Shown in pieces: positions 1 to 7,988 of a stretch of 40,724 nucleotides of DNA (position 1 is its first letter; the number at the start of each line of letters is the position of its first letter). The DNA comes from Mesorhizobium sp. B2-7-1 (lineage in GTDB: Bacteria > Pseudomonadota > Alphaproteobacteria > Rhizobiales > Rhizobiaceae). Location of the stretch: NCBI RefSeq assembly GCF_006440735.1, contig NZ_VFUA01000058.1, positions 1 to 40,724 of the forward strand, given 5' to 3'. The notes beneath the pieces were generated by a model, which saw only the letters and a list, made by a program, of their open reading frames with translations, had not been told where the DNA came from and did no database searches. The position numbers were made by a program, and so were the translations under genes.

Positions 1-1
1 G

Positions 2-352
2 CCTGTGCCAGCTCCCGCACCCGCCCCTACCAGGCCGGCGCCGCCGCCTGCCGCCCAGCCAGTTGCTGCCGCGCGCCCGCGCGCGCCGGCTCCCGCACCC
101 AAGCCGGCAGCGCCGAGCCAGCCGACGGCGAAGGTCATGCCGCTGCCGGGCTACGGGACGACGACGAATGGCAGCACCCGATACGCGCCGCCGCCCTCAA
201 ACGACTCCATCGACGACACGCTGATGCACGAACTCGAGACCTCTCTCGACGAAACGCACTCCCAGCCGCCACCCAGCAAGCCCGCGGCCAAACCTTCGCT
301 CGACGACGAGATGACCAAGCTGCTTGGCGAGTTGGGCAACCACAAGCGCTGA
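2..352 (+). CDS. C-terminal fragment of an unidentified Pro/Ala-rich protein
   Basis: The reading frame is open from the left edge, so the gene begins outside the window and only about 116 residues of its C-terminus are visible. The first half is almost entirely proline and alanine with some arginine, typical of a disordered tail or linker. It is followed by an acidic stretch and a short, probably helical end (DDEMTKLLGELGNHKR). No catalytic motif, membrane segment or signal is visible. It converges on dksA and shares a hairpin terminator with it. A cytoplasmic tail of a small membrane protein such as a FliO-like flagellar protein is only a guess. The frame is credible because it ends just before the terminator and has the codon pattern of its neighbours. 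Confidence 0.6.
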   Translation, partial: PVPAPAPAPTRPAPPPAAQPVAAARPRAPAPAPKPAAPSQPTAKVMPLPGYGTTTNGSTRYAPPPSNDSIDDTLMHELETSLDETHSQPPPSKPAAKPSLDDEMTKLLGELGNHKR

Positions 353-407
353 CCTAACGGCAGCTTGCCGGCACTGGCGAACATCTCCGCGCCTGAGCAC
401 CGGAAAC

Positions 408-436
408 GAAAAATGGCCGGATTTCCGGCCATTTTC
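408..436. terminator. Bidirectional terminator between the first gene and dksA
   Basis: An 11-bp perfect stem (410-420 pairing with 425-435) with an ATTT loop is flanked by A residues on the left and T residues on the right. It can therefore act as an intrinsic terminator in both directions. It lies between two convergent genes. Confidence 0.8.
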
Positions 437-463
437 ATTGTTCCCGTGCCTATTCGGTTCGCG

Positions 464-880
464 TCAATCGTCGCGATAGACCTTCTCGCGGCGCTCGTGG
501 CGCTCCTGCGCCTCGATCGACAACGTTGCGATCGGACGTGCGTCAAGCCGCTTCAGTGCGATCGGCTCCCCGGTTTCCTCGCAATAGCCGTAGGTGCCTT
601 CGTCGATGCGCTGAAGCGCGGAGTCGATTTTCGAGATGAGCTTGCGTTGGCGATCGCGGGCGCGCAATTCGATGGCGCGGTCGGTTTCGGAGGAGGCGCG
701 GTCAGCTAGGTCGGGGTGGTTGGCGTTTTCCTGCTGCAGGATTTCGAGGGTTTCGCGTGCTTCGCGGAGAATGTCGTTCTTCCAAGTGATAAGCTTGTGA
801 CGGAAGTACGATTTTTGCCGTTCATTCATGAACGGCTCGTCTTCGGAGGGTACGTAATCGGCGGTAACGATGTCGTTCAT
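464..880 (-). CDS. dksA: DksA-type RNA polymerase-binding transcription factor, zinc-ligand-poor
   Basis: A 138-residue protein of the DksA/TraR family, which binds the secondary channel of RNA polymerase and works with ppGpp to reset transcription in starvation. A coiled coil spans about residues 20-90. The tip motif DxxDxA is intact (D57, D60, A62). In the C-terminal globular domain, only the first of the four usual zinc cysteines remains (C100 in GYCEETGEP); the others are replaced by Thr, Ser and Ala. Single-cysteine DksA proteins are known in alphaproteobacteria such as Rhodobacter. The start at 880 was chosen because the GGTGAG just upstream is a suitable ribosome-binding site; the frame extends further upstream, but that part is not DksA-like. 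Confidence 0.93.
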   Translation of the reverse strand: MNDIVTADYVPSEDEPFMNERQKSYFRHKLITWKNDILREARETLEILQQENANHPDLADRASSETDRAIELRARDRQRKLISKIDSALQRIDEGTYGYCEETGEPIALKRLDARPIATLSIEAQERHERREKVYRDD

Positions 881-912
881 TCGACTCACCCAACAACCCC
901 AAATTTGGCGCC

Positions 913-941
913 TATATATTCGGGGACAAGAGCCCGCACAA
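913..941 (-). promoter_or_regulatory. Candidate dksA promoter
   Basis: Read on the minus strand, TTGTGC (936-941) and TATATA (913-918) are separated by 17 bp and lie about 35-60 bp upstream of the dksA start. The match to a housekeeping sigma consensus is only partial. The AT-rich box stands out against the GC-rich background. Confidence 0.4.
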
Positions 942-1116
942 GCGCTATCGGCGACAGTTTCACGCAATTGTTAGTCTCGCATCGGCAGCCCGCGCGACGA
1001 CTTTGTTTCAACGGCACAAAACGAATTCGCACACGATTCGTTGCAGTTGCTGGCGCCGGCCATTGTGCATCACGTGGTTCTGGTGACTAATCGCGCTTTG
1101 CCGGGAAAGCAGCGCC

Positions 1117-1632
1117 ATGGGGGTCCGGTTGAGCAGACTTTATCTGTTGCGGCATGCCAAAGCCGGCTGGGCGCTGCCCGGCGTGCGCGATTTCGACCGC
1201 CCGCTCGACGAATCGGGCATGGCCGATGCCGAAGCGATCGGAGAGGCCATGCGGGCCCGCAACTATGTGCCGGACGTCACGCTTTGCTCCAACGCCAAGC
1301 GGGCGAGGCAGACGCTGGAAGGCCTGGCGGGGCGCGCCGACACCGGCCGGGTCCTGTTCTTCGACACGCTCTACAGCGAGGATGCGGCCGGCTACCTCGA
1401 CATCATCCGCAAGAATGGCGGCGCTGGCCAGCTTCTGGTGATCGGCCACAATCCGATGACCGAGGACCTGGCCATGGCGGTGTCAGGCGACGGCGAGGAG
1501 GCGGCGCGCGGCATGATGAACCACGGTTTTCCGACCTCCGGCCTCGCCGTGGTGCGCTTTCCGGGCAACCTCGCCGAAGCGGCGCAGGGCAACGGCTATC
1601 TCGAAGCCTTTCTCACGCCCGCCGACCTCTGA
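1117..1632 (+). CDS. SixA-like histidine phosphatase
   Basis: A 171-residue protein of the histidine phosphatase (phosphoglycerate mutase-like) superfamily, short SixA branch. SixA proteins remove phosphate from phosphohistidine, for example on Hpt domains or PTS proteins. The RHG-type motif LYLLRHAKAGW gives the nucleophile H13, and the second conserved histidine is H111 in VIGHNP. An arginine-bearing SNAKRARQT segment fits the phosphate pocket. The length is normal for SixA and there is no signal peptide, so it is cytoplasmic. GGGAAAG upstream of the ATG is a plausible ribosome-binding site. It is followed 62 bp later by the YcjX/YcjF-like pair on the same strand, so the three may be cotranscribed. 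The substrate cannot be deduced. Confidence 0.9.
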   Translation: MGVRLSRLYLLRHAKAGWALPGVRDFDRPLDESGMADAEAIGEAMRARNYVPDVTLCSNAKRARQTLEGLAGRADTGRVLFFDTLYSEDAAGYLDIIRKNGGAGQLLVIGHNPMTEDLAMAVSGDGEEAARGMMNHGFPTSGLAVVRFPGNLAEAAQGNGYLEAFLTPADL

Positions 1633-1694
1633 GGCCATTTCAAACCCGCGGTCCAAGGCCTATATCGGGCGCTGGCGCGCAACCAGAGGCTGAT

Positions 1695-3167
1695 TTGGCA
1701 TCATCGCTGACCAATTTTACCGACGAGGCAAGGATTGCGCTCGACACGCTGTCGGGCCGCGCCGCCGGGCTCTTCTCTCCATCATTGCGTCTTGGCGTCA
1801 CCGGCCTGTCCCGTGCCGGCAAGACGGTGTTCATCTCGGCTCTCGTCCACAACCTCATCCATAGCGGACGCCTGCCGCTGTTCGAGGCGCAGAAATCCGG
1901 CCGCATCGCCCGCGCCTTCCTCGAGGAGCAGCCGGATGATGCTGTTCCGCGCTTCCAGTATGAGGATCATGTCGCGGCTCTGGTGAACGACCGCGTCTGG
2001 CCGGACTCCACGCGCGCCATCTCCGAGCTTCGGCTCACCATCGAATATGAATCGGCTTCGGGCTGGAACCGGCTTTTTTCAGCCGGAAAACTATCGGTCG
2101 ACATCGTCGACTATCCCGGCGAATGGCTGCTCGACCTGCCGCTGCTGGGCAAATCCTTCGCCGATTTTTCGCGCGAGGCGCTGGAGCTGGCCGCCCTGCC
2201 CGTCCGCTCCGACCTGTCGCAGGCCTGGCGCGAGCTGGCCTCCGCCATCGATCCCGATGCCGACGCCGACGAGATGACCGCGCGGCGATTGGCCGAAAGC
2301 TTCGCCGCCTATCTCAAGGCCTGCAAGCTTGACGAGCGGGCGCTGTCGACGCTGCCGCCCGGCCGTTTCCTGATGCCCGGCGATCTCGAAGGCTCGCCGG
2401 CGCTGACCTTCGCGCCGCTGATGACGCTGGCGCAAGGCCGGCCGCGCTCCGGATCGCTGCAGGCGATGATGGAACGCCGCTACGAGGCCTATAAGACGCA
2501 TGTCGTCAAACCGTTCTTTCGCGAGCACATCGCCCGCCTCGATCGGCAGATCGTGCTGATCGATGCCATGCAGGCGCTGAATGCCGGCCCGGCCGCCATG
2601 GCCGATCTTGAGCGTGCCGTCACCGAGATCCTGTCGTGCTTCCGGCCCGGACGCGGCAATTTCCTCACCGACTTCTTCTCGCGCCGCATCGACCGCATCC
2701 TGGTTGCGGCGACCAAGGCCGACCATCTGCACCATGAAAGCCACGACCGGCTGCAGGCGATCGTGCGCCGGCTGACCGACCGCGCCGTGGCGCGGGCGAA
2801 TTTCAGCGGCGCCGCCGTCGATGTCGTCGCCATGGCTGCGGTTCGCTCGACCCGCGAAGGCACGGTGAAGCAGGGGCGCGAGATGCTGCCGGTCATCATC
2901 GGCACTCCGCTGAAGGGCGAGAAGATCAACGGCGAGACATTCGACGGAAAGACCGAAACCGCCATATTCCCGGGCGATTTGCCAGAGAAGGTCGATGCGG
3001 TGTTCGACAATTCCGGATCGCCGCCCGACAGCGCCGAACCGGCGATCCGCTTCGTGCGTTTCCGCCCGCCGAAGCTCGAACGCACCGCCGAGGGCGTCAC
3101 GCTGTCCCTGCCGCATATCCGGCTCGACCGCGCGCTGCAGTTCCTGATCGGAGATCATCTGGCATGA
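1695..3167 (+). CDS. YcjX-family P-loop NTPase
   Basis: A 490-residue protein of the YcjX/DUF463 family, proposed GTPases of the stress or envelope response. The Walker A motif GLSRAGKT lies at residues 37-44, and the downstream segment VDIVDYPGEWLLDLPLLG has the DxPG pattern of a G3-like motif. VAATKADH resembles the TKxD guanine-specificity motif. The start is a TTG at 1695, chosen because AGAGG sits 5 bp upstream; no ATG lies close to the conserved N-terminus, and the open frame further upstream only overlaps the SixA-like gene. The stop overlaps the start of the next gene by ATGA, which implies translational coupling. Confidence 0.88.
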   Translation: MASSLTNFTDEARIALDTLSGRAAGLFSPSLRLGVTGLSRAGKTVFISALVHNLIHSGRLPLFEAQKSGRIARAFLEEQPDDAVPRFQYEDHVAALVNDRVWPDSTRAISELRLTIEYESASGWNRLFSAGKLSVDIVDYPGEWLLDLPLLGKSFADFSREALELAALPVRSDLSQAWRELASAIDPDADADEMTARRLAESFAAYLKACKLDERALSTLPPGRFLMPGDLEGSPALTFAPLMTLAQGRPRSGSLQAMMERRYEAYKTHVVKPFFREHIARLDRQIVLIDAMQALNAGPAAMADLERAVTEILSCFRPGRGNFLTDFFSRRIDRILVAATKADHLHHESHDRLQAIVRRLTDRAVARANFSGAAVDVVAMAAVRSTREGTVKQGREMLPVIIGTPLKGEKINGETFDGKTETAIFPGDLPEKVDAVFDNSGSPPDSAEPAIRFVRFRPPKLERTAEGVTLSLPHIRLDRALQFLIGDHLA

Positions 3168-4246
3168 CCGCGCCCCGCAAACCCGCGGCCTTTCGCATCG
3201 AGCCCGAGCTCGAACCGAAGCCGCAAGCGTCACAGAGCCGTGTCGCGCAGGAGCAACCGACGCGCCGGCCGCGCGCGGCCAGGGCGGATGTCGCGGTGGT
3301 CATCCCCTCCGAAATCGACGTTTTCGACGAGCCGGACATCGAAGCCGCGGCCCCGCCGCCGGCGACGGCGCCAAGAAAGCGCTCATTGCTTGCCGGGCTG
3401 TTCTTCGGTGCTCTCAGCGTGCTCGTCTCGCTGGCGGTCGGCCTATGGGCCGACCAGCTGATCCGCGACCTGTTCGCGCGCGCCGAATGGCTCGGCTGGC
3501 TGGCGGCCGGCATGGCGGCGATCGCGCTGCTCTCGCTGCTCGTCATCCTTGTCCGCGAATTCCTCGCCATCGCCCGCCTTGCCGAGGTCGAAAAGATGCA
3601 GAATCGGGCGCTGGATGCCGTGGCGCGCGACGATCCCAAGGCGGCGCGCGCCCTGGTCGACGAGCTCTCCGCTTTCGTCGCGGCAAAACCCGAAACCGCC
3701 GCTGGCCGCCGTTCGCTTGCCGAATTGCGCGGCGAGATCATCGACGGCGCCAATCTGGTGCGGCTGGCCGAGACCGAAATCCTGTCGCCTCTCGATGCCC
3801 GCGCCAAGATCATGATCCTGGAGGCGGCGAAGCGCGTGTCGCTGATCACAGCGGTCAGCCCCCGCGCGCTGGTCGACATCGCCTATGTCGTGTTCGAGGC
3901 CGGGCGCCTGATCCGGCGGCTCTCCGAACTCTACGGCGGCCGTCCAGGCACGCTCGGTTTCTTCCGCCTGGCGCGCGGCGTGCTCGCGCATCTGGCGGTG
4001 ACCGGTTCGATCGCGGTGGGCGATAGTTTCGTGCAGCAGATCGTCGGCCACGGGCTTGCCGCGAAACTTTCGGCAAAACTCGGCGAAGGCGTGGTCAACG
4101 GCATGATGACGGCGCGCATCGGCATCGCCGCGATGGAGACCGCCCGCCCCCTGCCGTTCATCGCCGTGAAGCGCCCAGGCCTCGGCGATTTCCTTTCGGC
4201 GCTCACGTCGTTCGCGGCAAAGAAGGGCGGTCAGGCAGAGCAATAG
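3164..4246 (+). CDS. TIGR01620/DUF697 (YcjF-like) inner-membrane protein
   Basis: A 360-residue membrane protein that is the usual partner of YcjX. The first 70 residues are Pro/Arg/Ala-rich and probably disordered. Two hydrophobic helices follow at about residues 73-98 and 109-133. A helical domain follows, then the C-terminal DUF697-like part, with glycine-rich amphipathic helices around IAVGDSFVQQIVGHG and the ending MTARIGIAAMETARPLPF. The ATGA overlap with the upstream gene and the conserved pairing with YcjX support a shared complex at the inner membrane. The molecular function is not established. No catalytic motif is visible. Confidence 0.87.
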   Translation: MTAPRKPAAFRIEPELEPKPQASQSRVAQEQPTRRPRAARADVAVVIPSEIDVFDEPDIEAAAPPPATAPRKRSLLAGLFFGALSVLVSLAVGLWADQLIRDLFARAEWLGWLAAGMAAIALLSLLVILVREFLAIARLAEVEKMQNRALDAVARDDPKAARALVDELSAFVAAKPETAAGRRSLAELRGEIIDGANLVRLAETEILSPLDARAKIMILEAAKRVSLITAVSPRALVDIAYVVFEAGRLIRRLSELYGGRPGTLGFFRLARGVLAHLAVTGSIAVGDSFVQQIVGHGLAAKLSAKLGEGVVNGMMTARIGIAAMETARPLPFIAVKRPGLGDFLSALTSFAAKKGGQAEQ

Positions 4247-4267
4247 GGTAAACGCGAAAACCCGTGC

Positions 4268-4319
4268 CAGAGCCGGATGATTTCAGGTCGAATCAACCTG
4301 AAATCTGAATCCGGCTCTG
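4268..4319. repeat. Imperfect intergenic palindrome
   Basis: Two nested inverted repeats: 4268-4278 pairs with 4309-4319, and 4279-4288 pairs with 4296-4305. It starts 21 bp after the YcjF-like gene and could also act as a transcription-attenuating hairpin. It resembles the mosaic palindromic elements scattered between genes in rhizobia. Confidence 0.7.
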
Positions 4320-4332
4320 AGTCAAAGAAGTA

Positions 4333-4381
4333 GAGCATGATGTCGTCCGAAAACCGCTTCACACTTTTCGGCATCATGCTC
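4333..4381. repeat. Rhizobial-type palindromic intergenic repeat
   Basis: The arms 4333-4342 and 4372-4381 are perfect 10-bp inverted repeats (GAGCATGATG / CATCATGCTC). An inner pair CCGAAAA / TTTTCGG lies at 4347-4353 and 4365-4371. The sequence style matches the abundant small palindromic repeats of rhizobial genomes. It directly follows the palindrome at 4268-4319, forming a two-part mosaic. Confidence 0.75.
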
Positions 4382-4459
4382 CAGTGACGAAGCATTAACC
4401 AATCTTCTCCATGGTCAGGCAGGTCCCAAGAACAGACTCTGTCGTGCCAGGTGTCGTCC

Positions 4460-5014
4460 ATGAGAAGCGTAATCTTGTCCTGCGTGCTGCCTGCGACGGT
4501 TGCGATTGCCGCGCCGCTCGGACTGGTCGAAAAGGCCTTTGGCGCGGAGCCGGACAAGCAGTTCTTCCACTCGGTCGAAGGCAGATGGGTCGGCCCCGGC
4601 GAGATCATCGCCGGCAAGTACAAGGGCACCAAATTCACCTGCGATTTCAACGGCTCGACGCCTGCTAGCAAGCTCGGCATGACGCTTGACGGCGGCTGCA
4701 GGGTCGGCGTCTTCACGCAAAAGATGTCGGCCAGCGTCGAGCGCAAGGGCCGCGACGGTTACAGGGGCACCTTCATGGGCGGCTCGACCGAAAGCGGAAT
4801 GGACATCGTCGGCGGCAATGTCGTCGACGCCCAGAAGGTCGTCTTCACCATCAACCGCAAGCAGTTGAACGGCGTCATGCAGGCGCGTGTCCCAGACGGC
4901 AATTCGATGACCGTGACGGTGGCCGTACGCGTCAACAATCAGCTGGTGCCAGTGATCGGCATGAGCCTCAAGCGGATCGACTCGGTCGAAGTCGGCTCCA
5001 TCGCCAAGAACTGA
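4460..5014 (+). CDS. Secreted protein of unknown function
   Basis: A 184-residue protein. The N-terminus has an Arg followed by a hydrophobic core and an AFGAEP-type cleavage region near residue 30, so it is probably exported to the periplasm. The mature part is Gly/Thr/Val-rich with alternating hydrophobic residues, suggesting a beta-rich fold, and has two cysteines (TCDFNG and GGCRVG) that could form a disulfide. I do not recognise a family. The ATG at 4460 was preferred over the GTG at 4451 because AGG at 4449-4451 then lies 8 bp upstream. It stands alone between the repeats and the end of the convergent peptide operon. Confidence 0.75.
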   Translation: MRSVILSCVLPATVAIAAPLGLVEKAFGAEPDKQFFHSVEGRWVGPGEIIAGKYKGTKFTCDFNGSTPASKLGMTLDGGCRVGVFTQKMSASVERKGRDGYRGTFMGGSTESGMDIVGGNVVDAQKVVFTINRKQLNGVMQARVPDGNSMTVTVAVRVNNQLVPVIGMSLKRIDSVEVGSIAKN

Positions 5015-5062
5015 TCCGGCGCAGCCCCGGCAGCCGCGCCCGCCACCCGCAAAGAAGACGGC

Positions 5063-6064
5063 TCAGGTCAAAGTCGGAAAGTGGCAGGCCACCTTGCGGC
5101 CAGGGCGATGTTCTTTCAGTTCCGGCCGCTCGGAACGGCAGCGGTCAACCGCGATCGGGCATCGAGGGTGGAAACGACATCCGGATGGAGGCTTCAGCGG
5201 GCTTGGCACGTCGCCGGTGAGGATGATGCGCTTGCGCGCGCCCGTAGGCGTCGTCTCGACGACCGGAACGGCCGAGATCAGCGCTTGGCTGTAAGGATGG
5301 GCCGGCGTCGCAAACACCTCTTCCGCCGGTCCTTCCTCGACGATCGAACCGAGATACATGACGGCGATGCGGGTCGAGACCTGTCGCACCACCGAGAGGT
5401 CGTGGGCGATGAAGATATAGGTGAGCTTCAGCTTCTCCTGCAGGTCGGCGAGCAGGTTGACGATCTGGGCCTGCACGGACACGTCGAGCGCCGAAACCGG
5501 CTCGTCCAGCACGACAAGGTCCGGGTTCAACGCGATCGCCCGCGCGATGCCGACGCGCTGGCGCTGGCCGCCGGAGAATTCATGCGGATAGCGCATCACG
5601 TGGTCCGGCAGCAGTCCGACCAGCTCGAACAGCTTCGCCACCCGCGCCGTGATCTCACGTGACGAAAGCTTGCCGTGGATGCGCAGCGGCTCGGCGACGA
5701 GGTCGCCGACGCGCCGTCGCGGATTGAGCGAGGCCGAGGGATCCTGGAAGACCATTTGCAGGCGCCGCCGCAGCGGCCTGAGCTCGGACAGCGACTTCGA
5801 GGTGATGTCGTTGCCTTCGAACAGAAGCTTGCCATCGGTGATGTCGTAGAGCCGAACCAGGCAGCGCGCCAGCGTGGACTTGCCGCATCCCGATTCGCCG
5901 ACAAGGCCCACCGTCTCGCCGCGTCGCACGGTCAGCGAAACATTGTCGACCGCATGGACGGTCCGCCTGCCTTCGGCGGAAAAGCGGGTGCCGATCGAAA
6001 ACCGTTTCGCCAGCGAACGCGTCTCGAGGATCGGGCGGTCCAAATCTGTCATCGGTTCGCTCAT
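5063..6064 (-). CDS. Peptide ABC transporter ATP-binding protein (DppF/OppF type)
   Basis: A 333-residue ATPase, the second nucleotide-binding subunit of a family-5 peptide importer. It has Walker A (GESGCGKST), the signature FSGGQRQRVGIARAI and Walker B (LVVLDEPVSALD). It ends in the oligopeptide/dipeptide C-terminal domain with its Cys-rich PSGCRFHPRCPIA motif. The start at 6064 (MSEPMTDL) was chosen because it overlaps the stop of the DppD-type gene by ATGA; the frame upstream of it only overlaps that gene. It is the last gene of the seven-gene peptide operon. No clear terminator hairpin is visible downstream before the convergent gene. Confidence 0.93.
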   Translation of the reverse strand: MSEPMTDLDRPILETRSLAKRFSIGTRFSAEGRRTVHAVDNVSLTVRRGETVGLVGESGCGKSTLARCLVRLYDITDGKLLFEGNDITSKSLSELRPLRRRLQMVFQDPSASLNPRRRVGDLVAEPLRIHGKLSSREITARVAKLFELVGLLPDHVMRYPHEFSGGQRQRVGIARAIALNPDLVVLDEPVSALDVSVQAQIVNLLADLQEKLKLTYIFIAHDLSVVRQVSTRIAVMYLGSIVEEGPAEEVFATPAHPYSQALISAVPVVETTPTGARKRIILTGDVPSPLKPPSGCRFHPRCPIAVDRCRSERPELKEHRPGRKVACHFPTLT

Positions 6065-7020
6065 GCCTGTGCCACCCGAAAGCACGCGGCCGCATGCGCG
6101 TCGCTGCCGAGACCCGGCTTGCCGGTCTCGCAAGGCTCGTAGCGAACCGGACAGCGCGGACCGAACGCGCAGCCTTGCGGCAGCCGCAGCAAGGACGGCG
6201 GCGAGCCGGGAATGGCCGGCAGGCGGCGCGGTTTCTGGCCGGTCAGCGGCGGGATCGAGCCGAGCAGCGCGCGTGTGTAAGGGTGCCGCGGATCGGAAAA
6301 TAGTTCCGTGCGGGTGCCGCGCTCCACCACGCGGCCGGCATACATGACCATGACGCGGTCGGCGAGTTCGGAGACCACGCCCATGTCGTGCGTGATGAAG
6401 ACCACGGCCGACTTATGCTTGGCGCGGAGCTTGCGCACAAGATCGAGAATGCCGGCCTGCACGGTGACGTCGAGCGCGGTGGTCGGCTCATCGGCCACTA
6501 GCAGCGCCGGATCGCAGGACAAGGCCATCGCGATCACCGCCCGCTGCCGCATGCCGCCGGAAAGCTGGTGCGGATAGCGCGACATCGCCTCGTGCGGGTT
6601 GGGGAAATTCACCTCCGCCAGCAACTGCTCGACACGCGCCATTGCCTTGGCCTTGCTGACGCCGCGATGCGCCCGGATCTGCTCGGCGATCTGCCAGCCG
6701 ATCGTGTAGACCGGCGTCAGCGCCGTCATCGGATCCTGGAAGATCATCGCGATTTCGTTGCCGCGCAGGCGCCTCAGCTCGCGCCGCGACAGGCCTACCA
6801 ACTCACGGCCCTTGTAGCGGATTGAGCCTTCGATGGTGGCGTTCGGGTCGGTGATGAGGCCCATGACGGCAAGCAGCGACACCGTCTTGCCGGAGCCGGA
6901 TTCACCGACGACACCGAGGATCTCGCTTTCCTCGAGGTCGAAGGAAACGCCGTCGATGGCGCGCACCGGCCCATCGTGTGTGCGGAAGGAGACTTTGAGA
7001 TCGCGCACCGACAGGATCAT
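6061..7020 (-). CDS. Peptide ABC transporter ATP-binding protein (DppD/OppD type)
   Basis: A 319-residue ATPase, the first nucleotide-binding subunit of the importer. Walker A is GESGSGKT, the signature is LSGGMRQRAVIAMAL and Walker B is LLVADEPTTALD. The C-terminal oligopeptide domain carries PQGCAFGPRCPVRYEPC. All catalytic motifs are intact and the length is normal. It overlaps both neighbours by 4 bp (stop/start ATGA), so production of B, D and F subunits is likely translationally coupled. Together with the DppF-type protein it would form the heterodimer that powers the two permeases. Confidence 0.94.
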   Translation of the reverse strand: MILSVRDLKVSFRTHDGPVRAIDGVSFDLEESEILGVVGESGSGKTVSLLAVMGLITDPNATIEGSIRYKGRELVGLSRRELRRLRGNEIAMIFQDPMTALTPVYTIGWQIAEQIRAHRGVSKAKAMARVEQLLAEVNFPNPHEAMSRYPHQLSGGMRQRAVIAMALSCDPALLVADEPTTALDVTVQAGILDLVRKLRAKHKSAVVFITHDMGVVSELADRVMVMYAGRVVERGTRTELFSDPRHPYTRALLGSIPPLTGQKPRRLPAIPGSPPSLLRLPQGCAFGPRCPVRYEPCETGKPGLGSDAHAAACFRVAQA

Positions 7021-7988
7021 GATGCCCTCAGGCGCGGATCGAGAAGGATGTAGACGAAATCGACCACCGCGTTGGCGATCACCACGAACATGGACGCGTA
7101 CATGACCGTCGCCATGATCATCGGCAGGTCGAGATTCTGCAGCGCGTCATAGGTGAGCTTGCCGATGCCGTGCAGGCCGAAGACGACCTCGGTCAGAAGG
7201 GCCGAGCCGCCCACCAGCGCGCCGAAGTCGAGGCCGAACAGCGTGACGAAGGCGATGAGCGAGGTGCGCAGCGCATGGCGAAACAGGATGCGGGTCTCCG
7301 ACAGGCCCTTGGCGCGCGCCGTGCGGATGTAATCTTCCTGCATGGATTCGATGATGGCCGCGCGCAGCACGCGCCCGTAGATGCCGATATAGAGGATGGC
7401 CAGCGTGATCCATGGGATGACCAGCGTCAGGAACCAGCCTTTCGGATCGTCGGAAAAGTTCTTGTAACCAAGCGGCGGCACCCAGGAGAACGCCCAGCTG
7501 TCGTGGTAACGGCTCTGGGTAATGAGGTTCATCACCTCGCCCAGCCAGTAGACCGGCATGGAAATGCCGAGCAGGCCGAGCGCCATCAGCAGCTTGTCCA
7601 GCCAACTGTCGCGGGTGGCCGCGGCGACGACGCCGATGATGATGGAGACGACCACCCACAGGACCGCGGCCCCGAACACCAGCGAAAGCGTGACGGGGAT
7701 CGAATCCATGACTGCCGGCACAACCTTCCAGCCGCGATTGACGAAGGAGGTCAGGTCGCCGGTGACGAAGATCTTCTCCATCATGCGCGTGTACTGCACA
7801 TAGAGCGGCTGGTCGAAGCCGAAGCTGTGGCGCACGGCCGCCAGCACTTCCGGCGAAGCGTTGCGGCCGGCGATGCGCGCGGCGGGGTCGGCGCCGGGCG
7901 TGGCAAAGAAGATCAGGAAGACGATGACCGAGATGCCGAACATCACGAACAGCATCTGACCGAAACGGCGAAGGATCGCGTAAAACAT
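7017..7988 (-). CDS. Peptide ABC transporter permease (DppB type)
   Basis: A 323-residue inner-membrane permease with six predicted membrane segments. It starts with the typical DppB N-terminus (RRFGQMLFVMFGISVIVFLI), followed by the periplasmic loop GFDQPLYVQYTRMM. The cytoplasmic coupling motif is the EAA-like loop YIRTARAKGLSETRILFRHA. It pairs with the DppC-type permease. Its start overlaps the stop of the DppC-type gene by one base, and its own stop overlaps the DppD-type start by 4 bp. The order C before B is the reverse of the textbook dppBC order. Confidence 0.94.
   Translation of the reverse strand: MFYAILRRFGQMLFVMFGISVIVFLIFFATPGADPAARIAGRNASPEVLAAVRHSFGFDQPLYVQYTRMMEKIFVTGDLTSFVNRGWKVVPAVMDSIPVTLSLVFGAAVLWVVVSIIIGVVAAATRDSWLDKLLMALGLLGISMPVYWLGEVMNLITQSRYHDSWAFSWVPPLGYKNFSDDPKGWFLTLVIPWITLAILYIGIYGRVLRAAIIESMQEDYIRTARAKGLSETRILFRHALRTSLIAFVTLFGLDFGALVGGSALLTEVVFGLHGIGKLTYDALQNLDLPMIMATVMYASMFVVIANAVVDFVYILLDPRLRAS

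Noticed and set aside
1041..1694. Extension of the YcjX-like frame upstream to 1041
   Set aside because: This part overlaps the SixA-like gene in another frame and has low-complexity Arg/Gly composition. The TTG at 1695 with AGAGG fits the family N-terminus.
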